Positions 11,775-23,378 of a stretch of 64,000 nucleotides of DNA are shown in pieces. A model generated the notes under the pieces. The model was not told the DNA's origin. It was given only the letters and a program-made list of their open reading frames with translations, and did no database searches. Source of the DNA: Quercus robur (Eukaryota > Streptophyta > Magnoliopsida > Fagales > Fagaceae); NCBI RefSeq assembly GCF_932294415.1, contig NC_065541.1, positions 57,514,290 to 57,578,289 of the forward strand. Direction: 5' to 3'. The position numbers and the translations under genes are program-made. Every line of letters starts with the position of its first letter. The stretch's first letter is position 1.

Positions 11775-12299
11775 ATAGCCCCTCGAGATTCTTCTTTTCT
11801 TCCCCATGGGAGGAAAGGAGGATCTCGATGTGATGATAGTCCTTTCGCGCCCATTTTGCACTATATCTGATTGTAAGACATTCTTTTAGTTTATCCAAGT
11901 CGCGTTCCTGTCGTTTCGGTACACGAGACGTGCTTTCATTAAGGTCTTTTTACGAGGTGACGCAAATCCAACTGTTGAAGACTGCTTTGGAAATTGAGCG
12001 AGATTTATCTCGCTTGTAATTCTTTCTTGGAAATTTGGGCGAATTAATTACCTCTAGGTTTGCCTCCTATATAAGACACATGGGGGGGGGGGTCGCTCTT
12101 CTTCATTTATAGATCCTTGATTCTACAAGATTTTCAGGCTCTTAACTTTTTGGATGTCCCCAAGGGCCCCACCAAGGCGGTGATTGAGATTTAGGGAATA
12201 AAATGGCCAAGGATAAGGGTGAGAGTGGAGGAATCAAACCCTCTTCAGAAGCTAAGGGCGTCACCAAGATTTAGAATGACACAGTTAAGGTAAGGGAAG

Positions 12300-12480
12300 C
12301 AGAGGCCAAAGATTGTGGATCTAGCATTTTTGCTTCTTCTTCTCTCCCATCGCCAGTACCATCCATACTTGCTCGATTGCTGCTAGAGCAAGATTGTGGA
12401 TCCTGCATCTCCGCTTCTTCTTCTTTCCCATCGCCGGCACCATCCATGCTTGCTCGATTGCTGCTAGAACAAGATTGTGG
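12300..12480. repeat. Two-copy tandem repeat (about 117 bp) inside the LTR element
   Basis: The phrase AAGATTGTGGAT followed by GCTTCTTCTTCT and TGCTCGATTGCTGCTAGA recurs with a period near 117 bases. It gives a small minus-strand open frame with a repeated CSSSNRASMDG peptide. This is unlikely to be a functional gene. Confidence 0.55.
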
Positions 12481-12994
12481 ATTTATCGCTCCCATGGATA
12501 GCTTTTATAGTTAGCTTTTGAAACAGGCTTGTCTAAGCCCTTTTATGTACAATGTACCTCTTCTTTATCTAATAAAAAGATGACTTTATTTCACTTTGCA
12601 AACCTTTCCTTTCCTGCAATAATTATTTTATGAATGGGTGTGTCGATATCTTTTCTTTCGAATAGTATCTAGAATTGAGGTCATTGATGGTAAAGAGTTG
12701 TCACCCTCAATTTATCAAAACTCATGGGCACACAACCGCTATCTTTAAATAAGTTAACTATATAGGACTAATCAGGAAAATAACCATTTGCTCTTCATTG
12801 CGAATAGTGCAACCGCCAAAAGACGTGTAATTTAAAGTAAACGGTCCGAGGGGATCACCGGATACTAAGGTTCTTTTCAACATTTACGATGACGTTTATA
12901 GCATTAACTTCCCTTAAGTGTCTGATCCGAGGACTGAGGCGTGATCGAATTTAGCTTAAACACTTAGAAAGTTGCCAGTACGTGTTAGTTTCCA

Positions 12995-14628
12995 CAAAGC
13001 AGGAGGTCCGAGGACCACGCAAGACCTTGGTTCTGTCTAGCACTTAGGTTCTTCTTGAAGTAGCTAGTTTCCCCATAGGTTTGAGTCCAAGGACCATGTA
13101 AAACCTTGATTTTGTCTAGTACTTATATTCTTCTTGAAGTAGCTAGTTTCCCCATAAATTTGAGTCCAAGGACCATGCAAGACCTTGATTCTATGTAATA
13201 CTTATATTCTTCTTGAAGTAGCTAGTTTCCCCATAGGTTTAAGTCCGAGGACCATGCAAGACCTTGGTTCTGTCTAGTATTTTTATTCTTCTTGAAGTAG
13301 CTAGTTTCCCTATAGGTTTGGGTCCGAGGACCATGCAAGACCTTGATTCTGTCTAGTATTTATGTTCTTCTTGAAGTAGCTAGTTTCTCCATAGGTTTAA
13401 GTCTGAGGACCATGCAAGATCTTGGTTCTGTCTAGTACTTATATTCTTCTTGAAGTAGCTAGTTTCCCTATAGGTTTAGGTCCGAAGACCATGCAAGATC
13501 TTGGTTTTGTCTAGTACTTATATTCTTCTTGAAGTAGCTAGTTTTCCCATAAGTTTGAGTCCGAGGACCATGCAAGACCCTGGTTCTATCTAGTACTTAT
13601 ATTCTTCTTGAAGTAGTTACTTTCCCCATAGGTTTGAGTGATGCAAGACCTTGGTTCTGTCTAGTACTTATATTCTTTTTGAAGTAGCTAGTTTCCCCAT
13701 AGGTTTGAGTCCGAGGACCATGCAAGACCTTAGTTCTGTCTAGTACTTATATTCTTCTTGGAGTAGCTAGTTTCCTAATAGGTTTGAGTTCGAGGACCAT
13801 GCAAGACCTTAGTTCTGTCTAGCACTTAGATTCTTCTTGAAGTAGCTAGTTTCCCCATAGGTTTGTGTCCGAGGACCATGCAAGACCTTGGTTCTATCTA
13901 GCACTTATATTCTTTTTGAAGTAGCTAGTTTCCCCATAGGTTTGAGTCTGAGGACCATGTAAGACCTTGGTTCTGTCTAAGACTTATCTTCTTCTTGGAG
14001 TAGCTAGTTTCTCCATAGGTTTGAGTCCGAGGACCATGCAAGACCTTGGTTCTGTCTAGCACTTAGGTTCTTCTTGAAGTAGCTAGTTTTCAAATAGGTT
14101 TGAATCTAAGGACCATGCAAGACCTTGGTTTTGTCTAGTACTTATATTCTTCTTGAAGTAGCTAGTTTCCCCATAGGTTTAGGTCCGAGGACCATGCAAG
14201 ACTTTGGTTCTGTCTAACACTTATATTCTTTTTGAAGTAGTTAGTTTCCCCATAAGTTTGAGTCCAAGGACCATACAAGACCTTTATTCTGTCTAGTACT
14301 TATATTCTTCTTGGAGTAGTTAGTTTCCCCATAGGTTTGAGTCCGAGGACCATGCAAGACCTTGGTTCTGTCTAGTACTTATATTCTTCTTGGAGTAGCT
14401 AGTTTCCCCATAGGTTTGAGTTCGAGGACCATGTAAGACTTTGGTTCTGTCTAACACTTAGGTTCTTCTTGAAGTAGCTAGTTTCCCAATAGGTTTGAGT
14501 CCAAGGACCATGCAAGACCTTGATTTTGTTTAGCACTTGTATTCTTTTTAAAGTAGCTAGTTTCCCCATAGGTTTGAGTTCGAGGACCATGCAAGACCTT
14601 GGTTCTATCTAGTATTTTTCCCAATAGG
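12995..14628. repeat. 79-bp minisatellite array, about 20 units
   Basis: Each unit contains GAAGTAGCTAGTTTCCCCAT, then GTCCGAGGACCATGCAAGAC and TTGGTTCTGTCTAG. The TAGCTAG landmark falls at 13061, 13140, 13219, 13298 and 13377, a constant 79-base step. Units differ by scattered substitutions, and one near 13640 is shorter. A diverged unit may precede the array near 12907. The array makes up about half of the element's interior. Confidence 0.93.
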
Positions 14629-14953
14629 GATTCATCAAGCCGAGCTACTAGACTTGCGAGAACTAGCCCCTTGACATATGTACGGGGCATATACTTGACG
14701 TCAGAAGCCCCTAGAACTGTGCCCCATTTAGCAACCCTTTCCGCGTAATCAGTAGCTCGAAGAGTAGCCCTGAGCGGAGGTTGAGTTATGACCATAACTG
14801 TGTATTCTTGGAAATGATGGGAAAGCTTGCATGTAGCATGCACCACTACCAAAATGGTACTCTCGAGGGACTCTTGCTGATAGGAGCTTGATCCTATCAT
14901 GATTAACCGTTGTACTTACTAACACACGAGCTCTTCCCATAGACGGCGTCAAT

Positions 14954-15593
14954 TGTAGGGTCACGTTTTGCAGCCTAAGCCCAAGATGTATGGGATTTTG
15001 GACCAGTGAGCCCAGTACAATAAATTTGTAGAGAGTGAGTCGAAAAGCTAGGTTTTAGTGCATGGGCAACAGCTAACATGGTGTTTATCACAGTGAAGCA
15101 AGGATGAACTGGGTTTATCAAAGAGGATTAGCTCTCGGCACGGTCCTCGAAGCTTTTTTTGGTGCCTCTTGAGTGATAGGGGTTTCAGACCCCCTTTACT
15201 GCCTTCCTTCACCCTCTTTTATAGTAGTTTCCTTCCTCCTGAATTGTGTTTCTAGTGCTGATACTTGTCCCATTAGCCCTTACCCAAGTTGTTGGAAGTA
15301 GTTGTAAGGGCAGAAAAGCATGGCTATGTCAGGTACAAGGCACTGAATGTAATAATGACAGTCTTTCCCATAGATACTTCTATTCTCTCCGTTGTCCTTT
15401 TCTGTTTCAGTACTTTTCATGTTCCATGGAGTGACCCGGAGTGCCACTCTCAGTGATAGGACGTTCCCTTTGTCCTCGGCCATACTTGGCCGAGGAGGGA
15501 TTCTTCCTATGGCCGAGGAGGGGTTCTTCCTTGGACTGGGTCCCTGGCCCAACTTGTGTATTGATATGGGCTCCTCGGTTTGTTATCCCCATA
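14954..15593 (-). repeat. Right LTR (probable 5' LTR)
   Basis: 640 bp, a direct repeat of 11135-11774 over its whole length. Confidence 0.85.
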
Positions 15594-15885
15594 GAACCAA
15601 TAACAAGTAACCACTTATAATTTGTTGTGAAAATATTGTGAATGTAGCACTTCTAAAAAAATTAAATACAACTCAGTCTAAATGCATTAAAAATGACATA
15701 CGACCGTAACTTTTAATCATCACATGACATTATGTTATGTGAGATAACCAAAAAAAAATATATATATATATTTATATATATATTCCACTTTTTAAATTTG
15801 AATTTGTCTAACAATGCTCTATTCCATATTTAATTAATGAAAAAAATATATACAGATACAAAAAAGAAAAAAAGAAAATGTGGAC

Positions 15886-16587
15886 TGTGGGGTATAGGAA
15901 TTTAAATAAGGTAAATGTGCCACATATCATACCTATAGCTAAAGGGTCCATTATCGTGCTGAGGAGGTCACACCCTCAGATAGTAAGGCCACGTCAGTGG
16001 CACATTACCATAGGAGGTCATACTGTAGAGAAAGAATTTCGGAGAAGATGTTAGCCCTAATGTGACTGAAGGAATGGTGGCTGCCACCACATTTAATGCA
16101 TCTCACCAAACCTCCTAACTACATTTATATGGAGAAGATACTTAAATAGTACTGCCTTGACTGCTGTAACTCACAAGGGGCTTGGGAAGGTGTTTAATGG
16201 GACAAACACTCAAGTAGTAACCTGAACGAACAACAAATGGATGACCAAGATCATCTAAAGAAAACTATATAATGTAAGAGATTCTCCAGAGAGAAGGGAT
16301 CAAAAAATCGATAGAGAAAATACTGTAGTAACAAAAATTGAAATTACATCCCAGTTTAAAAGAAATATACATAAGGACCATTCTCCTTGGATTTTGTGGA
16401 TGAAGGGTTTCTTTCCACAAAGCTTGTTTTTTTCTTTACTTTCTTATTATTTTTGATTCATTGTGCGTGTTGTTGGATCCATTGAAATCTAGCTTTTAAA
16501 TTCACTATCTACAAATTCGTTGTATTAGACTCTTTGGACCATTCTTCATCCATCTTTTGGGTTTAGAAACCAAAACCTGCCCTTACA
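15886..16587. mobile_element. Solo LTR (702 bp)
   Basis: Starts TGTGGGGTATAGG and ends CTGCCCTTACA, with perfect 5-bp duplications TGGAC at 15881-15885 and 16588-16592. A TATA-like ACTATATAATG lies near 16263. The middle (GGGACAAACACTCAAGT, preceded by ACTCACAAGG) closely matches the solo LTR at 38540-39319, so the two are copies of one family. Confidence 0.87.
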
Positions 16588-16783
16588 TGGACAATCATTT
16601 GACAATTTGTTTTTGAAAATTTGAAACTATAAACACCAAGTCGAAGAATGAAAACTTTTTAAAGGCCAAAATAAATATATTAGATAAATTAAAAAAAAAA
16701 AAAAGTTTTTATGTTCCTCGGTTCCTCCTCCTACGGTCCTACTTATATATAAAGTCACCATCCGATCCGAAGTTCAAACCGAC

Positions 16784-16793
16784 CTATAAAAAG
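16784..16793 (+). promoter_or_regulatory. TATA box of the YL1-like gene
   Basis: CTATAAAAAG lies about 600 bases upstream of the start codon. Transcription would start near 16815, before a CT-rich leader (16840-17050). The leader probably contains an intron, since spliceable sites lie between about 17050 and 17360. The solo LTR ends 197 bases upstream of this box. Confidence 0.55.
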
Positions 16794-17396
16794 GGCATTC
16801 TATAACTATTCCCTTTATTACATATATGTAATTCCGCCCTCTTTCACATTCTCTTCCCTTCGCTTTCTAGTTTCTTCTTCACCTTCACCGCACCAAACCC
16901 CTCTCTCTCTTTCCCAACAAAAGAAAATTGTTCAGTTCGCATATCCGAGGAATTCAACAAAACCCTGCTCTCTCACCGAAAAGACACAAGAACAAAAACA
17001 AGTAACAACATTTGCTCTCTTCTCTGTCTCCCAGCGATCATCACCAACAACAGGTTCGTCAAGAACCCAAAAAAAAAAAAAAAAGGCTTAATAAGAATCT
17101 AGGGCTTTGGGAATTGCATTTTTAATCCCTAATAAAGATTTGAAATTGAATAAGCTTCACTCAAATTAAAATTTTATTATTATTATTATTATTATTTTTA
17201 AATTTTCAGTGTAAATATATAGTGTGAAAAATATCTGGTTCATGAACATTTTTAATTTTTGAACTTTTTCCCCATCTGTTGATTTTGATTGATTGCTTTC
17301 GTGTAGTATTGCTGTTGTTGTTGTTGTTGTTTTATATGTTATTGTTTTGATTCAAATAGGTTGTTGTCATGTAGGTTAATTGGTTTTGCCATAAAG

Positions 17397-20396
17397 ATGT
17401 CGACTTCGATTTCGAGTACCATTGCCACACCACCCCAGTTGGCACCAGGTATTTATATGGGTATTCATGAATTTTATTTTAGTTTATTAGCTGCTATTGT
17501 AAGAGTATCTATGCCCTTTGATTGCCGAGTTCTGCTGACTCTAGAAAATAGAGTTGTTTATTGATCATAACAAATTGAAATGGAAATATGAGTTTTTTTT
17601 AATTAGATCATGTGGTTTTGAGCAAGTAAATTGGACATGTTATCAGTTTGTTATTAGGTGGGGTATGTGGTAGTTTAACAATATGTTTTGCTAAGGAATA
17701 GTAAAATTGGTTTTAGCCCACTTGAAGTTGTCTAAGAATAGGGACTTGAGAAATAATGCAAAACAATGATGCAGTTTGGTCGAAGAGATTATTTAGATTT
17801 TGATACTTACAAATGCTGCTTTACTTTTTTATGCATTGAAAATGAAGGGTCTGCGCGGATTTTGATTTTGGTGATGCTACTTGACTGTTTATCTTTTCTG
17901 TATACAGTGAGAACATATGGCCTGCGCATGGAGGGAATTAAGCAAACTGGATCTGATCTAGGGAGGGTTTGCATGCAGTTTCGACCTTTAGATTATAGAA
18001 GGGGACGTTTTCAGATTGCTAATTCTGGAGCCAGTCTTTCACATTTTGATGGAAGAACGCCCATCATGCGTTCCATTGGAATGTCTGTAATATGTGCTGC
18101 TGCCTCGGTATGTTTGTTTCTGCGTATCTCCTGTTCTTTGTATATGTGTTTCATGTCTTTATATTGCTAGACGTAATTCTTTTATTGGCGTCTCCTGCAT
18201 ATTGATGGAAACCTATAGATTGCTATTTGCCAATGAGGTCTAGGTCAGATGTAATTCTTTTGTTGGTGTCTCTTGTATGTTGATGGTAACCTATAGCTTA
18301 CTATTTGCCAATGATGTCTAGCTCAGTGACACCTCCTCTTTTTATAAGAGCAAGGTGGAGGGGAATTTGTGGATTCAAGATCCACTAGGGGTGTATGTTA
18401 CATACCGATTATAAAAAAAAACTTTTCACTACTCTTTTGCTGCAATGCGGAAGTGAGTGTTTTTGTAAGTGATTTTTAAGAGTATTGTTACATCTATACT
18501 GAGATTTCAACCTTCTTATTATGTTGTTGGTTAGAATCTAACCTTTTGAATTAGGTGATTTATTGTCTCTGACAGCCTTAAAAGTTAGAATTGCTGCAGC
18601 AAGCTCATGGTGAAAGCTTTTCAGGACTAGATGTGGGTGCTATTTTCTGTAAATTTTTTGTAATAAGTTGGATTGAGTATTAGTCTTAGTATTCAAACAA
18701 AGAGCTGGCTAAGAACCCAGTTAATTAACTCTCTGATTTAGGAACTATACACTGATGCATGGACATTATTTTACTTTAGAATTTAAGCTACTGTATTTTT
18801 CTATTTGCAATCCGGTTGTATATGAATCCTAAATGTTCTGTTCACACACACTTTGTTTGCAGAATGCGAGATGTGCTGGTGCTACTGCGGAGCAAACCCA
18901 GACTGTTACAAAGAAGTCTCCAACAATTGCTTCTATTCCTGGTAATTGCTATTTCTCAATGTTATTTATTATCAAACTGCATGTGGTTTGCACAATGCAT
19001 TCTGTCCCTAGCCAGACCACTAAATATTTCCTTAGGTTGTAGGTATGTGAAGTTAGCTTTGTTAATTTGAGAGGGTGGCTTTCACAGAGAAAAAATCATG
19101 TGCATTTTGATTACTTTACCCTGCATCTAGTTCAATTCTCATTCTTAGTGTGGTCTCCTTTTCCATTTGCTATAGTAAAGTTGTGGTAATTGTGTGTGAT
19201 ATGTTCCTTTGATTTTTCAACTTTATGGCTCCAGTATAAGTTCTAGGATCTCCAATATAAATATGTGGGCATGTATTGAACTGTGCTTGTATGGCATTAT
19301 TTAGTTAACTTTGCTCTACCAAAGTGCATGTGGTTTGCACAATGCATTCTGTCCCTAGCCAGACCACTAAATATTGCTTTAGCTTGTAGGTATGTGAAGT
19401 TAGCTTTGTTATTTTGAGAGGGTGGCTTCACAGGGAAAAAATTATGTGCATTTTGATTACTTTACCTTGCATCTAGTTCAATTCTCATTCTCGGTGTGGT
19501 TTCCTTTTCCATTTTCTATAGTATAGTGGTGGTAATTTTGTGTGATGTTCCTTTTGATTTTTCTACCTTACGGCTCCAGTATAAGTTCTAGGATCTCCAA
19601 TATAAATATGTGGGCTTGTATTGAACTGTGCTTGTATGTCATTATTTAGTCAACTTTGCACTGGATATGTTTTATTGAAATTTTAAGGAAATAGTTTATA
19701 GAAATCCTTGTCCCAGACAGTGCCAATAAGGAACTCTCATTATGCAGGAATATTTCTAATAGCCGTGTAGAAATACATGAAGTTACCAATAAAAAGGAGA
19801 TTCATATAAAATGTTCTACTAATGCATCTCAAGTTAAATACTTACCAAAAGGAAAAAAAAGAAGGCCAAGTTAAAAATTTTGGATGGTTAATATTTTCTG
19901 CCTTGTGGATTGCCAGAAGGATGCTGCAAAATGCAGAGAGACCAGTTTTTTCTTGAATAATGTTGTTGTTTAAATTTAAATTTTTTTTTAGTGTCCATGG
20001 GAATAACTGTTCTACAAATGAATTAGAACTGTATTCTCTTTATTTTTGTGTAATCCTTTTTCATGAGTTTTTGATTTCTTATGTTTATTTAGAAGTTCAT
20101 CTGCAGTTATTACAAACAATGCAACTCTACTTTGGTCAAGAATTCTGATTTTCCTCTTGAATTTTATTGGATCATTTCAAGTAGCATAATAGTAAAATGA
20201 AATTTCAGGCAAGGAGATGTCACCAAGACTTGATGATGGTGGCACTGGTTTTCCTCCATATGATCGTGGTGGCGGTGGCGGCGGCGGCGGTGGTGGAGAC
20301 ATTCCATCAGGTGGATGGATCCTCTTTGGTTTTCTTGGTGTCCTTGACTTTCTGAAGGATAAAGAAATCAAGTGGCGTAATCAGGATGATAGGTGA
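17397..20396 (+). CDS. YELLOW LEAF 1-like chloroplast protein, 4 exons
   Basis: Exons 17397-17448, 17908-18107, 18863-18941 and 20209-20396 join with GT/AG introns and consistent phase (52+200+79+188 = 519 nt), giving 172 aa. The N-terminus is Ser/Thr-rich like a plastid transit peptide (MSTSISSTIATPPQL). The middle (about residues 20-85) has conserved-looking text with two Cys. The C-terminus has a run of about nine Gly, then a hydrophobic segment (GGWILFGFLGVLDFL) and a charged end (KDKEIKWRNQDDR). This C-terminal pattern matches what I remember of rice YELLOW LEAF 1, a chloroplast protein linked to ATP synthase and chlorophyll content. Name from memory, not searched. ATG choice: it is the first ATG giving a frame that splices cleanly. 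Alternative: another plastid Gly-rich membrane protein. Confidence 0.7.
18330..18421 (+). repeat. Possible SINE remnant in intron 2
   Basis: The text GGATTCAAGATCC, GGGGTGTATGTTACATACC and a terminal A run (18413-18421) has the look of the 3' end of a tRNA-derived plant SINE. The tRNA-like head is not clear, so the call is weak. Confidence 0.3.
18978..19671. repeat. Tandem duplication, about 347 bp, in intron 3
   Basis: TGCATGTGGTTTGCACAATG starts at 18978 and again at 19325. The match continues through TTCTGTCCCTAGCCAGACC and the stretch ending near GTGCTTGTATG. The copies differ by a few percent. The duplication lies wholly inside intron 3 and splits no exon. Confidence 0.9.
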
Positions 20397-22720
20397 AGAT
20401 GAGTAAGGATTCTCATTAATATAAAATAGGGACAGTTTGCTTACATTTGTAGTATAGACTATATAGATTTATTTGTGCTGCTAATTCTTTTTCCATTGAT
20501 GAATAAATTGTAATACTTGGAAAAGGTCAACTTTGAGTTGTGGTTCATTAGCATATGGCTTGTGGACTCGGGCAGGAGATATTCTTGACACTACATTTTG
20601 TTTTTTATTTTTAATTTAGCATGCACTTTCTAAGCAATGTTGCATCTTCCCTATCATGCTCAGTTTAAATTCTCTGCTGTACAAAGTTGTGACCATTGCT
20701 TATCTAAATAATATATAAAGCTTGTATCAAACTAAACGAAGATCTTAAAACCAGTGTCAACGTCACTGTTTTAAGTAGGGTTAATGATTATTTGATTTTC
20801 TCTCTCTTAGTTGGGCTTTTCTTTAAACAATTTAGGACAAAGTTTAGTTACAAAATTGGTTGTAATCTTAAGTTACGATATTGTTCAATATCTTTTTATT
20901 GAAGGTGAATTTTGACGAATCCACCATTGGATTACATCTTCTTCTTATATTCTCTATGCTTGCAAAATTTTTAGAAAATTAAAGATCAATAGCTATATTA
21001 TCAATAAATTGTTTAAATTGCAAGTTTTTATAGTTTAAAATTATATGTAAATTATAAGCTTATAGATCATATAGTTATCTGTTGACACAAAATTTGACAT
21101 ATGTATTAAGAGCATAAAGAACATGTAATTCAACAGTTAAAATTTTAAAATATGTGGTAATGTCTATTTTATTGAATAAGGTTATAATCTTAGGTTACAA
21201 CTAATTTTGTAGTTAAACTTTGTTCAACATTTTATACCTACACTAATTGTCTACAGATTGAAGTGAATTCAGTTCAAAGTTCACTTCTGATAAAATCACT
21301 CCCAAAAGGATAGACAATTAAAAGAAATCATGAACTATCAAAACGGACTTGTTATGCAAAGGTTAAATGGGTTTGAAGTTAAGAGATTTATTTTTTATTA
21401 TTATTTTAAAATTCATTAGGATTTGAACCTTAATGTCCTTGACTTCTTTTTATAAGGACAAAATTTATTTACAATATTTTAGGTACTGTTTCCTATCTTC
21501 TCCTTTTAATATTTTGCCATGTGACCACTTAACTAAAAAATACACTTCGATCTCATGAAGGAAAAGTCACATGGCAAAATTTTAAAATGGGAGCCTAAGG
21601 AATAGCACCTAAGTACTATATATATATAACTTGCCCCTGTTATAAATACTAAGAGATTAACCGTGGCAGCTCTATGAATTTTTCTCAGGAAGTTCTTTAA
21701 GAAACATAAATTATACAATCTAATAAAAAGAGAAATTCATATATTGACGACAACAATAATAAAAAAACACACAAATATATAAAGTTTACAATTGCCTTTT
21801 ACGAGTTTTTATATTTTGGAAATCGTTGCATGATAGTCTCATTATCAATGATACAAGTTACATTTCTTTTAATATACACAACCAAGCATCCACTTAATGT
21901 AGAACAAATTATGGAGCAAAATTTAATTTTATTGGTATAAAAAAAAACTGACGATGTTTCCAATTTTTTTTTTAAAGAGTAAACAAATAAAAAATTTTAA
22001 ATTATTATATATATATATAAAAAAAAAAATCAGGTCAAACCATCCTGGCCTTTAGGCGGCACCGTCCCCTAGAGATACAACTAATTGAGTTACAAGACTT
22101 TAGTTGAAAGCTAAACTTATGGAATTAGACATAATTAGATGTAGGACCAAATTTAATTAGTTGAGCCTACCCTCTCTTTTTTTTTTTTTTTTTTTTTTTG
22201 AGATAGAGCCTACCCTCTCTAGTATGACGCATAAACAATTAAAATCTTATTCGTTTGTATATGGCAATATGCGCCTTTTTTACACTATTATTTTGTTTAC
22301 TTTTCATAAATTCAATAATTTCTCAATCTTATACGTCACCCAAGATCAAATTGTAAAACCCACTCATTATTCCGGAAAGAAAATCCATCCACAGAATAGA
22401 ATTGTTGCCAAAATTGACAGTTCTTCTGACCCTCGCGACACAGAAACCTCTTACACACGCAAGCACATGAAGGTCACATACACGGCCACACTTTAGGACT
22501 TCATTGTGGGACTAAAAGTCTACGTGGAGAAACGTAAGAGTTTAGATAGTTCCAAGCTGCTCCAACTTTTTTGACTTTAAGATAGATGGGAACGTGTAAC
22601 CCCCACGGGTTCTCAATGAAAAAGAAAAAAAGGATTTTGCTGCACCATCACAAATTAAATTATAAATTGACATTTCAACATACCGTAGATTTGGGTGAAA
22701 ATAGGTGTCTTTAGAGTTGT
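20397..22720. other. Intergenic DNA downstream of the YL1-like gene
   Basis: The first few hundred bases presumably hold the 3' UTR. The rest is AT-rich with AT and poly-A/T runs. One MITE lies at 21482-21609. No coding region is supported, including for the short open frame near 22161. Confidence 0.55.
21482..21609. mobile_element. Small MITE (about 128 bp)
   Basis: The left end GGTACTGTTTCCTATC and the reversed right end GGTGCTATTCCTTAGGC pair as inverted repeats that continue to ATTTTGCCATGTGAC on both sides. Flanks TTA and TAA suggest a 3-bp TA-type target, as in PIF/Harbinger-like MITEs. Similar ends recur near 33750-33895. Confidence 0.6.
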
Positions 22721-23075
22721 CCTTTGTGTTTGTTTGGAGGTGAAAAATAGTGGATGAAAATTTTTGGAGAGAAAATAAGAAGGTAAATTTTTTGGAATGT
22801 GTTTGGTTGGATGGAGAAGAAGGAAAATAAATAGTAGGATTCAGATGTTTTCTTTTCGGACCCATAAAAAAGTTTTTTCTCCAAAATAGAGACAAAACTG
22901 AAGGGAGTAATTGGACATCATTTTTGGACAAAAATGTCCATGTATAGTTGCACATGGGCATGTCCATGTTACTTTTCTTCATTTTTTTTTTCTTTTTTCT
23001 ATCTTCCTGGATGTTGCCTCTCTCTCTCTCTCTCTCTTTCTTTTTTTTTGGGGCAGGCTTCCTACACATCCAGTG

Positions 23076-23109
<34 letters not shown>

Positions 23110-23319
23110 CTTTTGTGTTTTTTTGTTTTTGTTTTTTTTTAGATGTGATTTTTTTTAGACATGATTTTATTGCTTTAATAAATTTAGGTGATTGATTTTT
23201 TTTGGTTGTTTATTCCTTTTTTGGTTTTAATATGGCATCACTTTTTTATCCTCCCACTTTTCCATCCTTCCACCATTTTCTATCATCATACTTTTTCACC
23301 CCTCCAACCAAACAGACCC
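22721..23319. mobile_element. Degenerate TIR element (about 600 bp)
   Basis: The left end (GTTTGTTTGGAGGTGAAAAA) and the reversed right end (CTGTTTGGTTGGAGGGGTGA) resemble each other and a common plant non-autonomous DNA element. Similar TGGATG/GGATGG text follows on both arms. No clean target-site duplication was found. Inside are CT and AT microsatellites (23020-23038 and 23080-23105). Confidence 0.45.
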
Positions 23320-23378
23320 TTAACTTCAGGATATTTCCTGACTTTCGAGTTGTTATTGTGTTCTCTGAGAGTACACAT

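Larger units (their letters stand above)
11135..15593 (-). mobile_element. LTR element without recognisable coding genes, with internal minisatellite
   Basis: Two directly repeated LTRs of 640 bp (11135-11774 and 14954-15593) enclose a 3.2-kb interior. Flanking 5-bp sequences are GAACT (11130-11134) and GAACC (15594-15598), 4 of 5 matching. Orientation is probably minus: next to the right LTR the minus strand reads GACGCCGTCTATGGGAA, close to a primer-binding-site sequence I recall from plant Gypsy elements, and next to the left LTR it has a purine-rich tract ending GAGGGGCT. No gag or pol genes are visible. By eye the first 250 bases of the two LTRs differ at about 20 sites (about 92% identity), so the insertion is not recent. 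Confidence 0.85.
11035..15652. mobile_element. MITE split by a later LTR-element insertion
   Basis: The left piece (11035-11134) starts ATGCTATGTCCACAACATT and the reversed right piece (15599-15652) starts AGAAGTGCTACATTCACAATA. These align as terminal inverted repeats continuing through CAACAAATT and the TTGTTATTG region. The LTR element lies between them, so the MITE was there first. MITE size without the insert is about 155 bp. The family is a common plant type, but I cannot assign a superfamily from these ends. Confidence 0.55.

Noticed and set aside
12271-12495. Small minus-strand frame with a repeated peptide
   Set aside because: The repeat comes from a two-copy DNA duplication inside the LTR element; no family resemblance.
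13012-14628. CRISPR-like spaced repeats
   Set aside because: The units are contiguous with no unique spacers, and the DNA is plant nuclear; it is a minisatellite.
14399-14964. Open frames over the end of the 79-bp array
   Set aside because: 79 is not a multiple of three, and the frames only reflect stop-poor array text.
22542-23069. 175-codon minus-strand frame
   Set aside because: It is Lys/Ser-rich low-complexity translation across a degenerate TIR element and CT repeats.
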